Counted from the first letter of the stretch, positions 13,826-26,561 are shown. The stretch is DNA of 64,000 bases from Parietaria judaica (GCA_954871525.1 OX940870.1:6913501-6977500); one strand, 5' to 3'. A program made the numbers and translations. The notes: generated by a model from the letters alone, not told the origin.

Positions 13826-14256
13826 ATATTGCAGCTCGTGTACACTTCGTCCGAGACCACCACGGTCGGGTCATGGGAGTCATGGCTTCCTTGGTCGACC
13901 ATGTCGACTCGACACTCACCGGAGAGTGCATTGCGATGCGACGGGGGCTTCTTTTTGCTCGCGAAAGGGGGTGGAAGATTGAGCATGCCGAGACAGACTG
14001 CTTGCGGGCCTCCCACCTCACCAAGGCACGTGACTCGTTGGGCTTGCAAGGCCCGATTATTGCGGAGGTGCAGGAGCTCGGCCGAGAGGTAGGCGGGACC
14101 GGAGAGTGGACTTGGGTTCCACGAGAATGTAATGAGGTGGCCAATGCTTTGGCCAAGAGACGTTTTTCTTCTCTTGTTTCGGACCTCATGTGTCCTTATT
14201 GCCCGGAGTGGCTTGTAGCAACGCTGTTGAGGGATTTTTCTCCCCAACCTTTTTGA
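13826..14256 (+). pseudogene. RNase H-like (RVT_3-type) domain, 5'-truncated retroelement tail
   Basis: The frame opens near 13826 and ends at 14256. It resembles the RNase H-like domain at the C-terminus of plant LINE-type elements and related host proteins. Visible motifs are FVRDHHGRVMG, LTGECIAMRRGLLFA (containing the conserved glutamate), AETDC (the conserved aspartate), GPIIAEVQEL and VPRECNEVANALAK. The first beta strand with its catalytic aspartate is missing, since stops occur just upstream. A short 3' tail ending in an A-run (to about 14291) follows the stop codon, as expected for a reverse-transcribed, 5'-truncated copy. No reverse transcriptase is present nearby. A domesticated single-domain RNase H-like gene is an alternative but the missing start of the domain argues against it. 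Confidence 0.7.
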
Positions 14257-14291
14257 TTGAATGAAATCAATTTGCTTTTAAATAAAAAAAA

Positions 14292-15724
14292 ACTCGTCAC
14301 TTTTTGTTTTTGGTTGTTTCATAAAAAAATAATAAATAAATAAATAAAAAAGAAGAAGAAGAAAAAGCTCGTCACTTTTTTGGATACATGAACTATTTTA
14401 AGAAGCAAGGATTTGGAACAATATTTCCAAGAATGATCCATTGAGCACCGTTATAGATAAATAAGATCAGCATACCTTCTTTGAATAAATTTCGGCCTCG
14501 GTACACTTTTCTTGGTTAGTGGTCCTAATATCAGAGAAATCCATAAAAGTATCTATCAATTTAAGGGAATATTCAATGTCGTGCTTTACAGAAGATCCAA
14601 CTCTATTTCGAAACTTAGATGCACATGAGAATATTCTTGAAGAAGATAGAGAAAACAACATATCAATGATATTTATATTATAAAATAAGCAAAGATGTAC
14701 ATGTTTTCCATGTCATCTCTTATATATGTTTTTGTTTTATATATTTCTCATTTTGAGTACTACTTCAAGGGTCGAGAATATGCATGCAAATATATTTGAT
14801 TCTCTGAGTGCCGTGTGTCACATTATTTTCGTAAAAATACAAAAAACCATGCTCAACTATATGGAGTTTCTATTGACAAGCACATATCTTGAAACCCCTC
14901 TTCGAACACGGCTCTTTGTGTTACTCCATGCGTAGGATCAGGATAAACTCAAAGTCCATTGCATGAACTCACTTGTCAACTTCTTTATGTCTGTGTATAA
15001 TAAATGAATAATTGAGGTAAAAATACTCAAATTGTAGGTTTTTTTTCTTTCAGTGAAGTATCATGATGAAATAAATATGTGCGATTAGACATTTTTTTAT
15101 TAATTTTTATTAGGTATACTTGGTCAAAAAGTACATGAGAAAATAGAATAGAGTTCAAGATGTGGTGGAACATTAACGAAAGACTTTTCAATTGGAGAAA
15201 ATTGTCTGATCATATACTTTTATTTTATTTTATTTTAGTACTTGACTCGCTACAAAAGAACTCGGGTACTCTTTTTCGAATGGACTAGAACTTAAAAACT
15301 TTTACCTCAATTATCTTGTCTACAAATTTATTCCAACGTGTAATGCTTAGCCAAAAAATTACAATAAATATGAATATTCTCTACTTTAGAACGAACATAT
15401 TTATTCACGTGGCAACGAATTTAGGTTGCGATTGCCAACTATATATTTTGATTATTGATCACTCCTATCCACATGAGTCATGTATGATTAATCAAGATTA
15501 GATTTTTATGGAAAAATAATGATTGCACTTTCCCGTTTAATGTGCGTGTGTATATATATGTATATATTAAGTTGCGTAATGAATTCCTCTTTATAAGTGT
15601 TGGCGCTTTCGCTATACGTGTAAATTGTTCACTTTCAAGATCTTCTCTCTTATTATCTCTTCCATTCCATTTGGCTTGAGCAAAACAAACTGGAAAAATA
15701 AAAGAAGAAAGAAAGCTCAGAGCG
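14292..15724. other. Intergenic DNA upstream of the aminotransferase gene, with possible gene remnants
   Basis: A minus-strand frame at 14467-14661 (64 codons, serine-rich start) and a further minus-strand run near 14890-14935 look more protein-like than the surroundings, but no family is recognised and stops interrupt them. They may be pieces of a decayed gene. TTTATAAG at about 15590, roughly 130 bases upstream of the aminotransferase ATG, could be its TATA box. Confidence 0.25.
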
Positions 15725-18581
15725 ATGATTCAGAGGAGAGTTTGCTTCCACAAATTGAGTCCATCGTTCAGGCTTGCCTCTTTTTCAGAGGTTCCATTTT
15801 GTTATATACTTGAGCTTTGCCTTTGTCATGCTTCTTATGAAATTTGTTTTTCGTCGTCATCATCATATATATATATATATATATAAGATAAATTAACAAA
15901 ATCCTATGTGTTTATGTGTATTGTTCTTGGGCTTCGTTGTTAATGCGTTTATTTTATTTCTTCTAATAATAGAGGTAGTTTTTCTTTTCTTTTTTTGTAC
16001 GCGTGAAATGTGAATGATGATGTCCTCGGAATATCGCAATATTTTTTTTAATTTTGTTTTCGTATTTTTATATTTTAAACTATTTTTTGTTCTTTCTTTT
16101 TTACTTTCGTTTAAACTTTAAACTAATCATTTGCGTCATTTTTTCGTTATCGATTTATAAATCAAAGATACAGCTAATCCAAGTAATCAAGTTTCGAAAT
16201 CTCTATTTTTTTTAAAAACGAAATCAATCGTTTAAAATTTTGATATTTTAATAATGTACTAATTAGCTACTTTTTAATTTATATATCTATTAATTAGCTA
16301 CTTAATAGTTAATACAGATAGCTGTTAAGAAATTTTGAAATAATAATTACTTTACTTTTGAGAGATTGGGCTTTATTTATATCTCACGGGCTTTATTAAT
16401 AAGTTAATTTGAAATTATGCAGCTCGGTGTCCAAAATAACTCATCAAAACGTATATCTTCTGTGCCACGCCCATCAGCTTACAGGTAATAATAGTAAGAG
16501 TGAATGTTCAATTCAAGTAACACTGTGAATAATCTGCTCATAATATGTTGTTTTGGCAAACTCAGCGACGATGAATACGCGGACATGGACTGGGACAATC
16601 TGGGCTTCGGGCTCACCCCAACGGATTACATGTACAAAATGAAGTGTTTAAGAGATGGGACTTTTGAGTCTCAAGGAATCACTCGCTACGGTAACATTGA
16701 GCTCAGCCCGTCCGCCGGAGTGCTTAATTACGGACAGGTATAATCAGTGGCGGAACCAATACTTACATTCCGGAACCGGAAGGCTAGATTTAATTTTTTG
16801 CAAAATTTATATTTGAGAGAATTTTAATAAAATATATTAAAGGAGTTGAGGTGAAACTTTAAAAATCTTACGGTAAAAATATAGTTTTTTTACAACCAGT
16901 AGTGTTTTTGCAATTGGATTTGTAAAACCGGAAACGAGAACTGGCCTGGAATATCCGGTTTCCGCCCGTGTAGCCGATGAAGAAAACTAACGGAAAAAGG
17001 GCACTGTTATAGGGGCTGTTTGAAGGCACGAAAGCGTTCAGGAAGAAAAATGGCGGGCTGCTTTTATTCCGTCCGGAGATGAACGCGCTTCGCATGAAGA
17101 TGGGCGCTGATCGGATGTGCATGTCGTCACCGTCCGTCGATCAGTTCGTTGACGCCGTCAAGCAGACTGTCCTCGCCAACAAGCGTTGGGTATATATACA
17201 TATATATAATACAAATCACATTCTCTGCAAAATAACATATTACTTATTCCGGTACTTATCGAGAGGAATTATTCAGGTCCCGCCCGGTGGAAAAGGGTCT
17301 CTCTACCTCAGGCCTTTGCTCATCGGAAGTGGTCCCATTTTGGGCCTAGCTCCGGCGCCGGAATATACTTTTCTGGTTTATGCTTCGCCAGTGGGAAATT
17401 ATTTCAAGGTCCGATCGCGTAGATAAAACTCTTGAACGAGCATCTATTCTATGAGAGTGATTCAATGTAACACTTTCATTTGTTTGATAATCAATCAGGA
17501 GGGTTTGGCTCCGTTAAATCTATACGTTGAGGACGAGTTCGATCGAGCATCTCGGGGTGGAACTGGGGGCATCAAAAGCATCTCGAACTATGCTCCGGTG
17601 AGTCAACGATCGTGGCATTGTCATTTTCGCTTTTGCTTTGAGTATTTCTTAAGTGCAAGATAAAGTCGCGACATAAACACGTCGTGATCACAATTCACGC
17701 GTTTAGACGCAAATGCGGAAGCGATAAATAGATCGAATAAAACATAGTTCGAGTCATAGATGCTCTTGAAAATCAGACAGACATTATTAACTTGACCAAT
17801 AAAACAATCAAGCAAATATATCAAAGAAATTATACACTAAGATTTTTTATTTTTTATTTTTTATTTTCCGAGTCAGGTCTTGAAAGCTCTAACCAGAGCC
17901 AAGAGCAGAGGATTTTCTGATGTTATTTATTTGGATTCCGTGAACAAGAGGTGCATAGAGGAGGTTTCTTCTTGCAATATCTTCATTGTGAAGGTAAGCA
18001 TTGGAACATCACAGCTTTGATCCTGCCTTCGATTTTGCTTGCAATTAAACACTGTTTTCGAAATACTCAAAAGGGAAACCTGATCTCGACGCCGGCGACA
18101 AGCGGGACGATACTCGCCGGGATTACTCGCAAAAGCATAATCGAAATCGCTATCGACTTTGGCTACGAGGTGATCGTTGATAAAGCCTTGTGCTTTCTCC
18201 TGTATTTGCTCATCGTTTGTCCACGAAGTTGACGGTTTGTCTTTATTATTATGTGCTCATGAATTCCAGGTTGAAGAGCGTAGTGTATCAGTTGATGAGC
18301 TGATGGAAGCCGACGAAGTGTTCTGCACTGGCACGGCCGTCGTCGTCGCTCCCGTCGGCTACATTACGCACCGCGACAAAAGGTGATTTTGATGCTGCGA
18401 AAAGTGTATGTATACGTATATGGAATGCAAATATGTATATAACCCTTTTGTGTTTGTGCTGTGCAGAGTTGAGTTCAGGACTGGCTCGGACACGGTGTGT
18501 CCGAAGCTATACTCGACCCTCGTGGGGATTCAAACCGGAATCATTCGGGACGACAAGGGTTGGACTGTGGAGATCGATTGA
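15725..18581 (+). CDS. Branched-chain amino-acid aminotransferase (BCAT), organelle-type
   Basis: Ten exons: 15725-15790, 16423-16484, 16566-16737, 17013-17189, 17277-17408, 17499-17597, 17877-17993, 18074-18169, 18270-18382 and 18467-18581. All introns are GT-AG, all phases agree, and the total is 382 residues, close to the family length. The enzyme is a fold-type IV pyridoxal-phosphate protein that interconverts Leu, Ile and Val with their 2-oxo acids. Visible landmarks are [29 protein letters not shown], the PLP lysine in [11 protein letters not shown] (about K229) and the class IV signature EEVSSCN. The first 22 residues ([18 protein letters not shown]) are rich in Arg, Ser and Phe and resemble a mitochondrial presequence; plastid targeting is also possible. 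An ATG at 16417 is in frame with exon 2 and offers an alternative start without the presequence. Intron 3 (16738-17012) begins near a MITE-like motif. Confidence 0.95.
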
Positions 18582-19141
18582 CTTTTTTGAATTTTTGTTC
18601 TGTTTCTTCGTATCAAAACAGAGCAGAAACAATCTTCTGCTCTGTATATCAGCTTCTCAGTTTCGCAGCTTTGAGTGATGATATATGTATGATATTGATA
18701 CGGCATATGTTGGTGATTCCATTTGTATATAAATACATATATATATTTAAAATTTTGTCACCTGTAAAATTCTTTTGCTTTCTGTATAAATGGGCTATTT
18801 TTTTTCTTTCTTTCTTGCACATGACATGAATCATGATGCTTTTCTCAGCTTGGAGATTGTTCGGCCATATAGATATAAGCAAGCATGTCTATGACCATGC
18901 ATAAAATGCACTAATTGAGAAGCTAGGGACCATCTTTGAAATTTTAAAGAAAATAAGGGTATATATGTAAATTAAAAGCTAAGGCTGAGAACATGCTCAG
19001 AAGAGTCAATCGAAGTGTCTCTTCAATATTTATTATATGATATTATCCATCATCCATGCACTACAACACTACTTATCACTCACTCTCACTCACTCATCAC
19101 CGCCATATCTCTCTCTTTCCTTCTCTCTCAGATGCGCAACA

Positions 19142-19681
19142 ATGGCGTCCTCTGTGAACAGTACGCAAGCAGCGAAGCTTCACGTAGAAGAAATCCGGTC
19201 GAGCAAGTTCTCCATCGGAAAACAACAGTCGAACCCACTCACCCATGACCTCCATCAGGCTGTTACCAGCCTATCGGCTGAGCTCTACACCAAAGATGCT
19301 CACTTTATCATGGAGCTTATTCAGGTTTCAACTCTCTCTCTTTCTCTCATTACGCACGTAGCTTCCTTTGTTGCATGTGTAGTAAACGGAGGTTTGTCTG
19401 GGGTTTTGACAGAATGCCGAAGACAACGAGTACGGAGAGAACGTGGACGCGACTTTGGAGTTTGTTCTGACCAAGGAGGACGTGACCGGGACTGGCTCAC
19501 CGGCTACGCTCTTGATATTCAACAATGAAGTTGGGTTTTCCAAGAAGAACATGGACTCTCTCTGCAGTGTTGGTCGTTCAACCAAAAAGGGAAAACGAAC
19601 GCAAGGATTTATCGGAGAAAAAGGTCAGAAATGTAAATATATATTTGCATGCCTTCTTAGTCACCTGGGTTTCTTATGGAT

Positions 19682-19712
<31 letters not shown>

Positions 19713-22700
19713 GGTCGAACTTGTTCTTGGTAGAAAGTCACAAACTTTTTTGTTCAAAATCGTCTCAAAAATATTATTTGGGTAAAAAGGTTGTAACTTT
19801 AGCTAGCTTTCGTTCTTATTTTTTGAGTTTTGTGTTATAGGAATTGGATTCAAAAGCGTATTTCTTGTCAGTCGTCAACCTTGCATTTTCAGCAACGGTT
19901 ATAGAGTTCGGTTCGATGAAGAACCTGACCGATATTGTGGCATCGGTTACATCGTTCCCGAATGGCTGAAGGGGGTTGATAAACCAAACCTTTCCGACAT
20001 ACGCCGTGTCTATGGACGGAAAAAGAAGTTGCCGACCACGACGTTGGTACTCCCGCTGAAGCCCGAGAAGGTTGAAGCCGTGAGACTTCAACTTTCAGCG
20101 CTGCACCCGGAGATCTTACTCTTCCTTTCCAAGATCAAGCGATTATATGTGCGCGAAGATGGTTTTGACCCTGATGTCAGGGAGAATGTCTCTATTGTTT
20201 CTCTGGCAAGCGAGACCGACCAGGTAGATTTGAGCAGCATTGGATCTGATTCGTGGGTTGTTCAGCTGTCTGTCAGAGAGAGGGGCTCGGATCAAGAGGA
20301 GACTTGCAAGTATTTCATGTGGAGACAGGCGTTTCCGGTGAATCCCTAGAAGAGGATTTACTCTAGAGCCGACGTGGCGGAGTGGACTGTTACCCTAGCT
20401 TTTCCGTTCGGGGAGAGACTTATGAGGGGGACGTCTTCCGTTGGAGTGTTTGCGTTCTTGCCAACAGCAATGGTCACAGGCTTTCCCTTTATTATTCAGG
20501 CTGACTTTATTCTCGCTTCTTCACGGGAGTCAATTCTGTTGGACAGTCCATGGAACATGGGGATTCTGGAATGTGTTCCATTAGCATTTGTGAACGCTTT
20601 TCAAGCTTGTGTTGAAGATAGTTCCTGTTTTTCTTCAATGAATCAGGTCTTTAGGTTTTTGCCTGCTCAAGCGTCGCCCTATCCAGAGCTTAACAAGATA
20701 AGAGAAACCATAAGGAATCAGTTGCAAGAACGAAAAGTAGTGCCTTGTGAGTTCCTTGAGAGTTGTAGAGCTGAGCCCGATGAGGTGGCGAGAATCCTGC
20801 CGAAGTTTCGTGATATCTTGACTTGGTTCAAGAACAGTGGAGGTTGTATAAGTGGTTTGAGTACTCTCAGGAAAGTCTTACATTCGTCTGTTGACCGCGA
20901 CAAACTCTCTGAAGTTCTGGATTTCCTCGGTGTTAAAGAAGATATCAGGTGGTATGGAAAATGCTTGAAGTCTTGCAAGCTTGTTACTCAAACCCCTTCA
21001 GAGATTTACGTGGAATTACTGTGTTTTTGTACCATGCAATGGGATAGTTTTCTTTCCCCTTACTTTCAGAATATACAGCTTATCAGATACAATGACCGTG
21101 AAGGGAAGATGAAAGCTTGTTCTGTTTCTAAGGTGCAGAAAAAGGGGGTTAGGGTCAAGTATGCTTCGAATCCAGAACTTCACAAGTGGCTGAGTCAGTG
21201 CAATTTGAAGTTTGGTTGCCCTAATAATATATTTTTCTTGCCCAGCAACTCATTGAAATATCTCCAAGAACATGCACAGTGTCAGTCAATTTTCTCTTGG
21301 CTTTCATTTCGTGCTCACGTATCTTCGATAGACATAGCTTGGTACACCTACGAGCTCTACAATTCGGTGCCGACGGAGCAAATAAATCTGATACTTCTCA
21401 TAGCTTGTTTCCTTTATATCGCTCACGAGAAAAAGTTCATTCACGAGAGCAAGATTTCGGAGCTTTGTTCTAAGATGCCAATCATTGACGGTTGTGGTCG
21501 TGTAGTAAAGGGAAGAACTGTAACTCTTGTCCCGGCATCTGAGAGCAAATGGAGTCAATTATTTGGAGTTACAAATCCTTATCTACAACATAGTTACGCT
21601 GATATCGGGAGTATTTATGCCAAGGGTGGTTCGTTTCTCGGAAATTGCATACCTGATAATTCTGTTCTCGAGTTCATTTGCAGGTTTATATTTTGTTCCT
21701 TTAATTATACTACAGTCAATCATTTCGTGAACCTGTCTCTAATTTACTAATATACCCTTCACTTTTGCAGGTACAGTCGTGCTATCGACTTGCCTGAGTT
21801 GGCCCCGCCAAATGCAGAGTTGAAGGTAACATCTTGGCAGCTTTCGAAGGATCAGGCTTTTCTGCTTCTTGATTGGATAAGATTGCTTCGAAGCAAGGGT
21901 TCGAAGATGCCCGAAAAGTTCTTGGGAAGCATTCAAAGTGCAAATTGGATAAAGACCTCTCTAGGCTTTAAATCTCCGAGGCTATCATTTCTTCTTGACA
22001 TAGTGGGAAATCTCATATACGGCATGGTCAAGCATATTTTCAGCGATGTCTGCCTTATTGACAAGAGTTTCTATGGTGATAGAATCAATAATTATCAAGA
22101 CGAGTTGAAATTTCTCGGTGTCGGACTCAACTCTGAAGATGTGGAGAGAATGATATCAGCTCGTTTTGCTGCTCTCGCTTCTAGCGGTTTAAAAAAGGAG
22201 TGGATATATTCTTTGCTAATGTACGTTGGTTTCCTGCAGCAAAAGAAAGCGATTGACGAGGAGTGGCTCAAAGCAGTGAAGAAGGGGAAATGGATAAAGA
22301 CGGATAAAGGATACAACGCTCCTGAGAAGTGTGTTTTTCTACCTTCTACTGTAGATTCCGATACATTTTCAAGAATTGTGAATGTGCCTGTGATCGACAA
22401 AGGATATTACGGAAGCAAGTTAGGCGCCTTCTTACCTGAGTTAAAGCTGCTCGGAGTCACATCAGATATCGATGCACTGTATATGTTAGTTGCCGAAAAT
22501 GCAAGTTTTGGTGCAAATATTTCATTGGTTACGAGTGGTTGTGGGTTGCTGGTTCTTCGGTGCATCAAACATCTGGGGTGTACATGTACAGCTTCAATTT
22601 CATTGGTCGAGAGAATCAGAGATCAACAGTGGGTAAAAACAACAACTGGTTTCAAGCGCTCTTCAGAAACAATAATTTCTAATTCAACATGGGGCCCCCT

Positions 22701-24759
22701 TGTGAAAGCTGTGGAGATCCCAACCATTGATGAATTCTATTATGATTATGAGATGAAAGATTTGAGCAATGAACTAGCTGTTGTTGGAGTGGCAGTTGAT
22801 AATGCTCGGATAGCCAATATGATTGTTTCTAAGTTCGAGTCTCTCCTTATCTCTTCTGCATCGGCTCATCGGAATGTCCTTGCCATGTTGCAATGTTACA
22901 AAGAAATTCGACAAAATTTCCCTCCAGAATGCTCAGTTTTGCAGTGGCTTTCGACAAAGAAGTGGTTGAAAACGCGTCATGGCTTCAAAGCTCCAAAAGA
23001 AGCCATTCTTTCGAGTTCGAAATGGGCTGAAGTTTCTTATTTCGTCGATCTTCCTCTGATAGATGATGGCTTTTATAACATCTCTATTTACAGGTATAGG
23101 GAAGAACTGCAATTATTGGGAGTTATAATTGATTTCAAAGAAGGTGCCGATGTTGTTCTCAATGGTCTGAATGGCCCAATCGAACCGCAATTTGTTACTT
23201 CCAACGGCACGATTGCTTTGTTGGAGTGCATGAAAGCAGCTTCGATAGAGTTCCACGAAAGCTTTCTCGGTAACATTGCAAAAAGCAGATTCTTGAAGAC
23301 AACAAGTGGCTATTTAGTTCCGGAACAGTGTGTTCTTTTCGATTCAGATTGGGAAGATATTCTGATTGAAACCGATGTACCGAGTGTTGATGCGAAATAC
23401 TACGAAATCGACCTTGATCTGTTCAAGGCTGAGCTAATAGCAATCGGGGTGAAGACGAAGCCTATTGAGGTGTGTTCACTTATCTCGCAATCACTCTATG
23501 GACAGAGAGACACTCATTTGATACTCAGGTTGTACAAGTTCCTTGGGAAGTTCGATTGGATTCCGAAAAAAATGGAGGAACACAATTTTACCCGGGTTTG
23601 GATTCCTGCCCATGGTGGTGAAGAGGGCAAATGGGTCAATTCAGAGCACGTTGTAGTTCACGACACAGACGAACTTTTTATCTCTCGCTTGTATTCACTG
23701 TACAGTTATTATGAAGAGGACTTGTTACCACTTTTTTCTTCAGCGTTCAGTGTTAGAGAATCGCCTTCGGTGCATGAATACTTGCAGTTATGGAACGATT
23801 GGGGGTTAGAACCAGATCGTCAAATTTCTCCAATTAATTGCTACTTTCTCTGGGAAAATATTTCGAGAAACTGGACTCCTGAGACGGAGTTAACTTTCAA
23901 GCAGAGTTTAGTCAAAATTCCTGCAATAACGTGTTTGGACTGCAAAATCCATTTGGTGAACAAAGACCGGGTTTTTATTCCGGACGACTTGCGCTTGAAG
24001 AAACTTTTTTCCAGATCGTCAGGTCCTTTGTTCGTTTGGCTTCCTCAGCAAGGAAACTCGTCTTCGTCTTCCTTTTTCCAGAAGATATTGGATTTATACC
24101 TTTCGTTAGGAGTGAGAAAGATATCCGAGTGCGTCACTTGCTCTGTATCTGCATATGAACAGAAGAATATAATCAAGAGAAGCGGGCTGATCGAGAAGGG
24201 TCTGATCAAGATTGTATTGACATTTTTAGCCGCTCGTTGCATTGGCTTGCCTTTGAAGGCGAGACAAGAATATGCAAACTCCCTCCTCGGACTCAAAGTT
24301 TACATAAGTGATGAACCCATCAAAGTAAAATACAGTTTGACATCGGGTGAAACATTGGAAACTGAAACCGAAAAGATGGTTTTTTGGGACACGAAATCCG
24401 GGTTTTTGGTAGTCAACAGATTTGGCTACATTGACCGGAAGTACAGTGTTGAATTTGCTTCGTGTTTCGCCGAGGAAATAGCACAAGGTGTGATGCCAAA
24501 AGGGAAAGAACACTCGGTGTGTTCGAGTCTTATTAGTATCATTCACAATGGATTCATGCATAACTTTGAAGAAGAAGCAGTGGATTTCTTGCTAGTAAGG
24601 GAAAACATGGAGCCATTAGCAGAAGACAAAAGCTTCTTGAGCTCGGCTTTCGCAGTTTCCACACAATCACTCGCTAAGAGATCGTATGAAGGTTCGATGC
24701 AATTAGCGCCTTTGACTCCATCAGTCTCGTCGAAGAAGCAGCGCAAGTTGAAGCTCTGA
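19142..24759 (+). CDS. NO VEIN-like / sacsin-type GHKL ATPase protein, reading frame broken by one TAG
   Basis: Four exons: 19142-19324, 19413-19623, 19841-21683 and 21771-24759, in phase, for 1741 codons plus stop. One in-frame TAG at 20347-20349 (codon 301) interrupts them. The N-terminus carries the Bergerat ATP-binding fold of HSP90-like/GHKL ATPases: ELIQNAEDNEY (N-box, about residues 58-68) and GFIGEKGIGFKSVF spanning the exon 2/3 junction (about 126-139). The rest matches the layout of plant proteins annotated as histidine kinase-, gyrase B- and HSP90-like ATPases related to Arabidopsis NO VEIN, a nuclear factor in vascular and auxin patterning. Five degenerate repeats of about 110 residues follow in exon 4. 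The end is basic and serine-rich (SSKKQRKLKL), perhaps a nuclear signal. Codons on both sides of the TAG match the family, so the stop is a recent mutation, an allele or a sequence error. No C-terminal NOV-type nuclease-like domain was recognised. Confidence 0.88.
19680..19706 (+). repeat. Poly-T tract in intron 2 of the NO VEIN-like gene
   Basis: A long T-run within the intron 19624-19840; such runs are prone to length variation and sequencing error. Confidence 0.9.
20347..20349 (+). other. In-frame TAG nonsense codon in the NO VEIN-like gene
   Basis: The frame reads FPVNP-stop-KRIYSRADVAEW; both sides continue the same reading frame and family sequence. A single base change of a sense codon would explain it. 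No plausible intron (GT-AG with sufficient length) removes it. Confidence 0.9.
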
Positions 24760-25706
24760 TCTTCTTCGTTGCATCTTTTTTTGTCGGTATGACTCTAATT
24801 TGTGATTCTAATTTTAATTTTCGTGATATGTATATATAGCTTCATGTTAGATATGATTCCCTTTTTGGTTGTGCAGGTTCACATCAAAGGCCAATGATCT
24901 TGATTTGTTTTGTGAGGCTCTTACTTTTGGAAATACCTTTTGTCATAGGTAATATGAACTTGTTACAAACTGTTACCGGTCACCTATAAAGTATGTATTT
25001 TGGCCCCAATTGCATTGTTATGGCCCAAAATCCCATCTTGTATCGGGAGCCGTTGGTTACGTTTCCGAGCCTCTCCCGTAACGAGCGAGACTAAACTTAG
25101 AAGAATATTTTTGTCTTCCTCTATCATTGATTTAGTATCATTTAAACCTAAGAACATGAACTCTAAAGTGTATGTTCAGTTGTTCACGCATAAGTATCTA
25201 ACATATTTAAATAAATACAAAAAAAAAATGGCATAATATAATTAATTAACCTGATAAACATAAAAAAGCATCGAGATATACAAGATATAAGCAAAAAAAA
25301 AAAAAAAAAAGGTCTGGGCATGGGCCTACTCGGCATTGTAGGCGGTGCCCAGAACCCCCAATTGGTACTTATTAGCAGCAATAAAGGGTATTTTAAGTGT
25401 GAAATTTATGACAATTTTGTTGGAATTTTTTTTAGAAGCTAGGAAAATAGTTTACTCTTCCACGTGGTTCCTAAATGTTCATGTCGTATTTGGTTCACAT
25501 GTGATTGCGCTTTGACTGTGATTTTGGGACATCTTATATGCCTTGTATTTCAAGCCACAACAATATCAACAAAAAATTGTATTGATTTGACATGTTTGTC
25601 ACTAATTGGCTTTTTAATATTTTATTTTTTGTTACTATTTTCTGTTCACACCATTTCTAAACAAATTAACTTAAATCTTAAAATGTGGACTAAGAAGTGC
25701 ATTTTT

Positions 25707-25738
<32 letters not shown>

Positions 25739-26337
25739 TGGTGTTAAGTGTTAACTATCCTTTAAAAGAAAAAGAAAAAAAAGGGAAATCTGAGAGAGAT
25801 ATTGCGTGGATAAGTAGCTAAGACTCATTTTGTCTGCATATTATTAAAAATATTTTCTTATATATAGTATCTAACTATTATTAGTAGTGGAAAAAGATAG
25901 TCATAATGCCTGGAGAAAAATTTATTTTAGCAGGAAAAAAAGGCTTAATTGTGGGGAACGAAATAAATAAAATCGAATTACCTTTAAACATATGGTCCCA
26001 TTCTCATATAGGTTCTCTGTGATGATGAATTATTGCTAATCAGTTGCATAATTTTATTACTCTATACGTTACAAGTAAACTATATGTAATCTACACAATT
26101 TTACGCAAAAATATCAAATATTTAAAAATATTGGCGCCGTCTTCCTCTGTCCAACTGTCCTTAATGGATAGATACATGTGAATTTTTTCGTAAAAAAGCG
26201 GCTCATAATTAATATAAATAAAAAATTTAAACAAAAAATCAAGAGAGGAGAGCTAAGTAAAATTAAAGTTCATTTTGAAACAATCCGTTATTAACTTAAC
26301 CTAAAAATAAAAATAAAAACCTTACCGCTTGATTTTT
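24760..26337. other. Intergenic DNA downstream of the NO VEIN-like gene
   Basis: The first few hundred bases probably hold the 3'UTR. An (AT)n run lies at about 25710-25739 and an A-run at about 25293-25310. The short frames at 25000-25754 show no domain. No gene recognised. Confidence 0.45.
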
Positions 26338-26340
26338 TTT

Positions 26341-26561
26341 ATAATAGCGGCAAATAACCAAAGTTAAGCTAAGTGTGCAAATAAGTGGCCAAAGCGATTT
26401 AATATCGGCATAAGTATCCAAATTTTACCAAACCGTGGACAGTACGAATTCCATCCATTTCATGCCAACGCCGTTAGCCACGTCATTTCCACGAGCGCTA
26501 AGCTTTGGCCACTTATTTGCACAGTATGCCTAACTTTGGCCACTTTTACCGCTATTACCCC
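26341..26561. repeat. Palindromic MITE-like block, copy A
   Basis: The two ends are inverted copies of one another (ATAATAGCGGCAAA... and ...TTTTACCGCTATTA). The centre contains CATTTCATGCCAACGCCGT. The same block recurs in opposite orientation at 28434-29664, where the solo LTR interrupts it. Confidence 0.8.
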
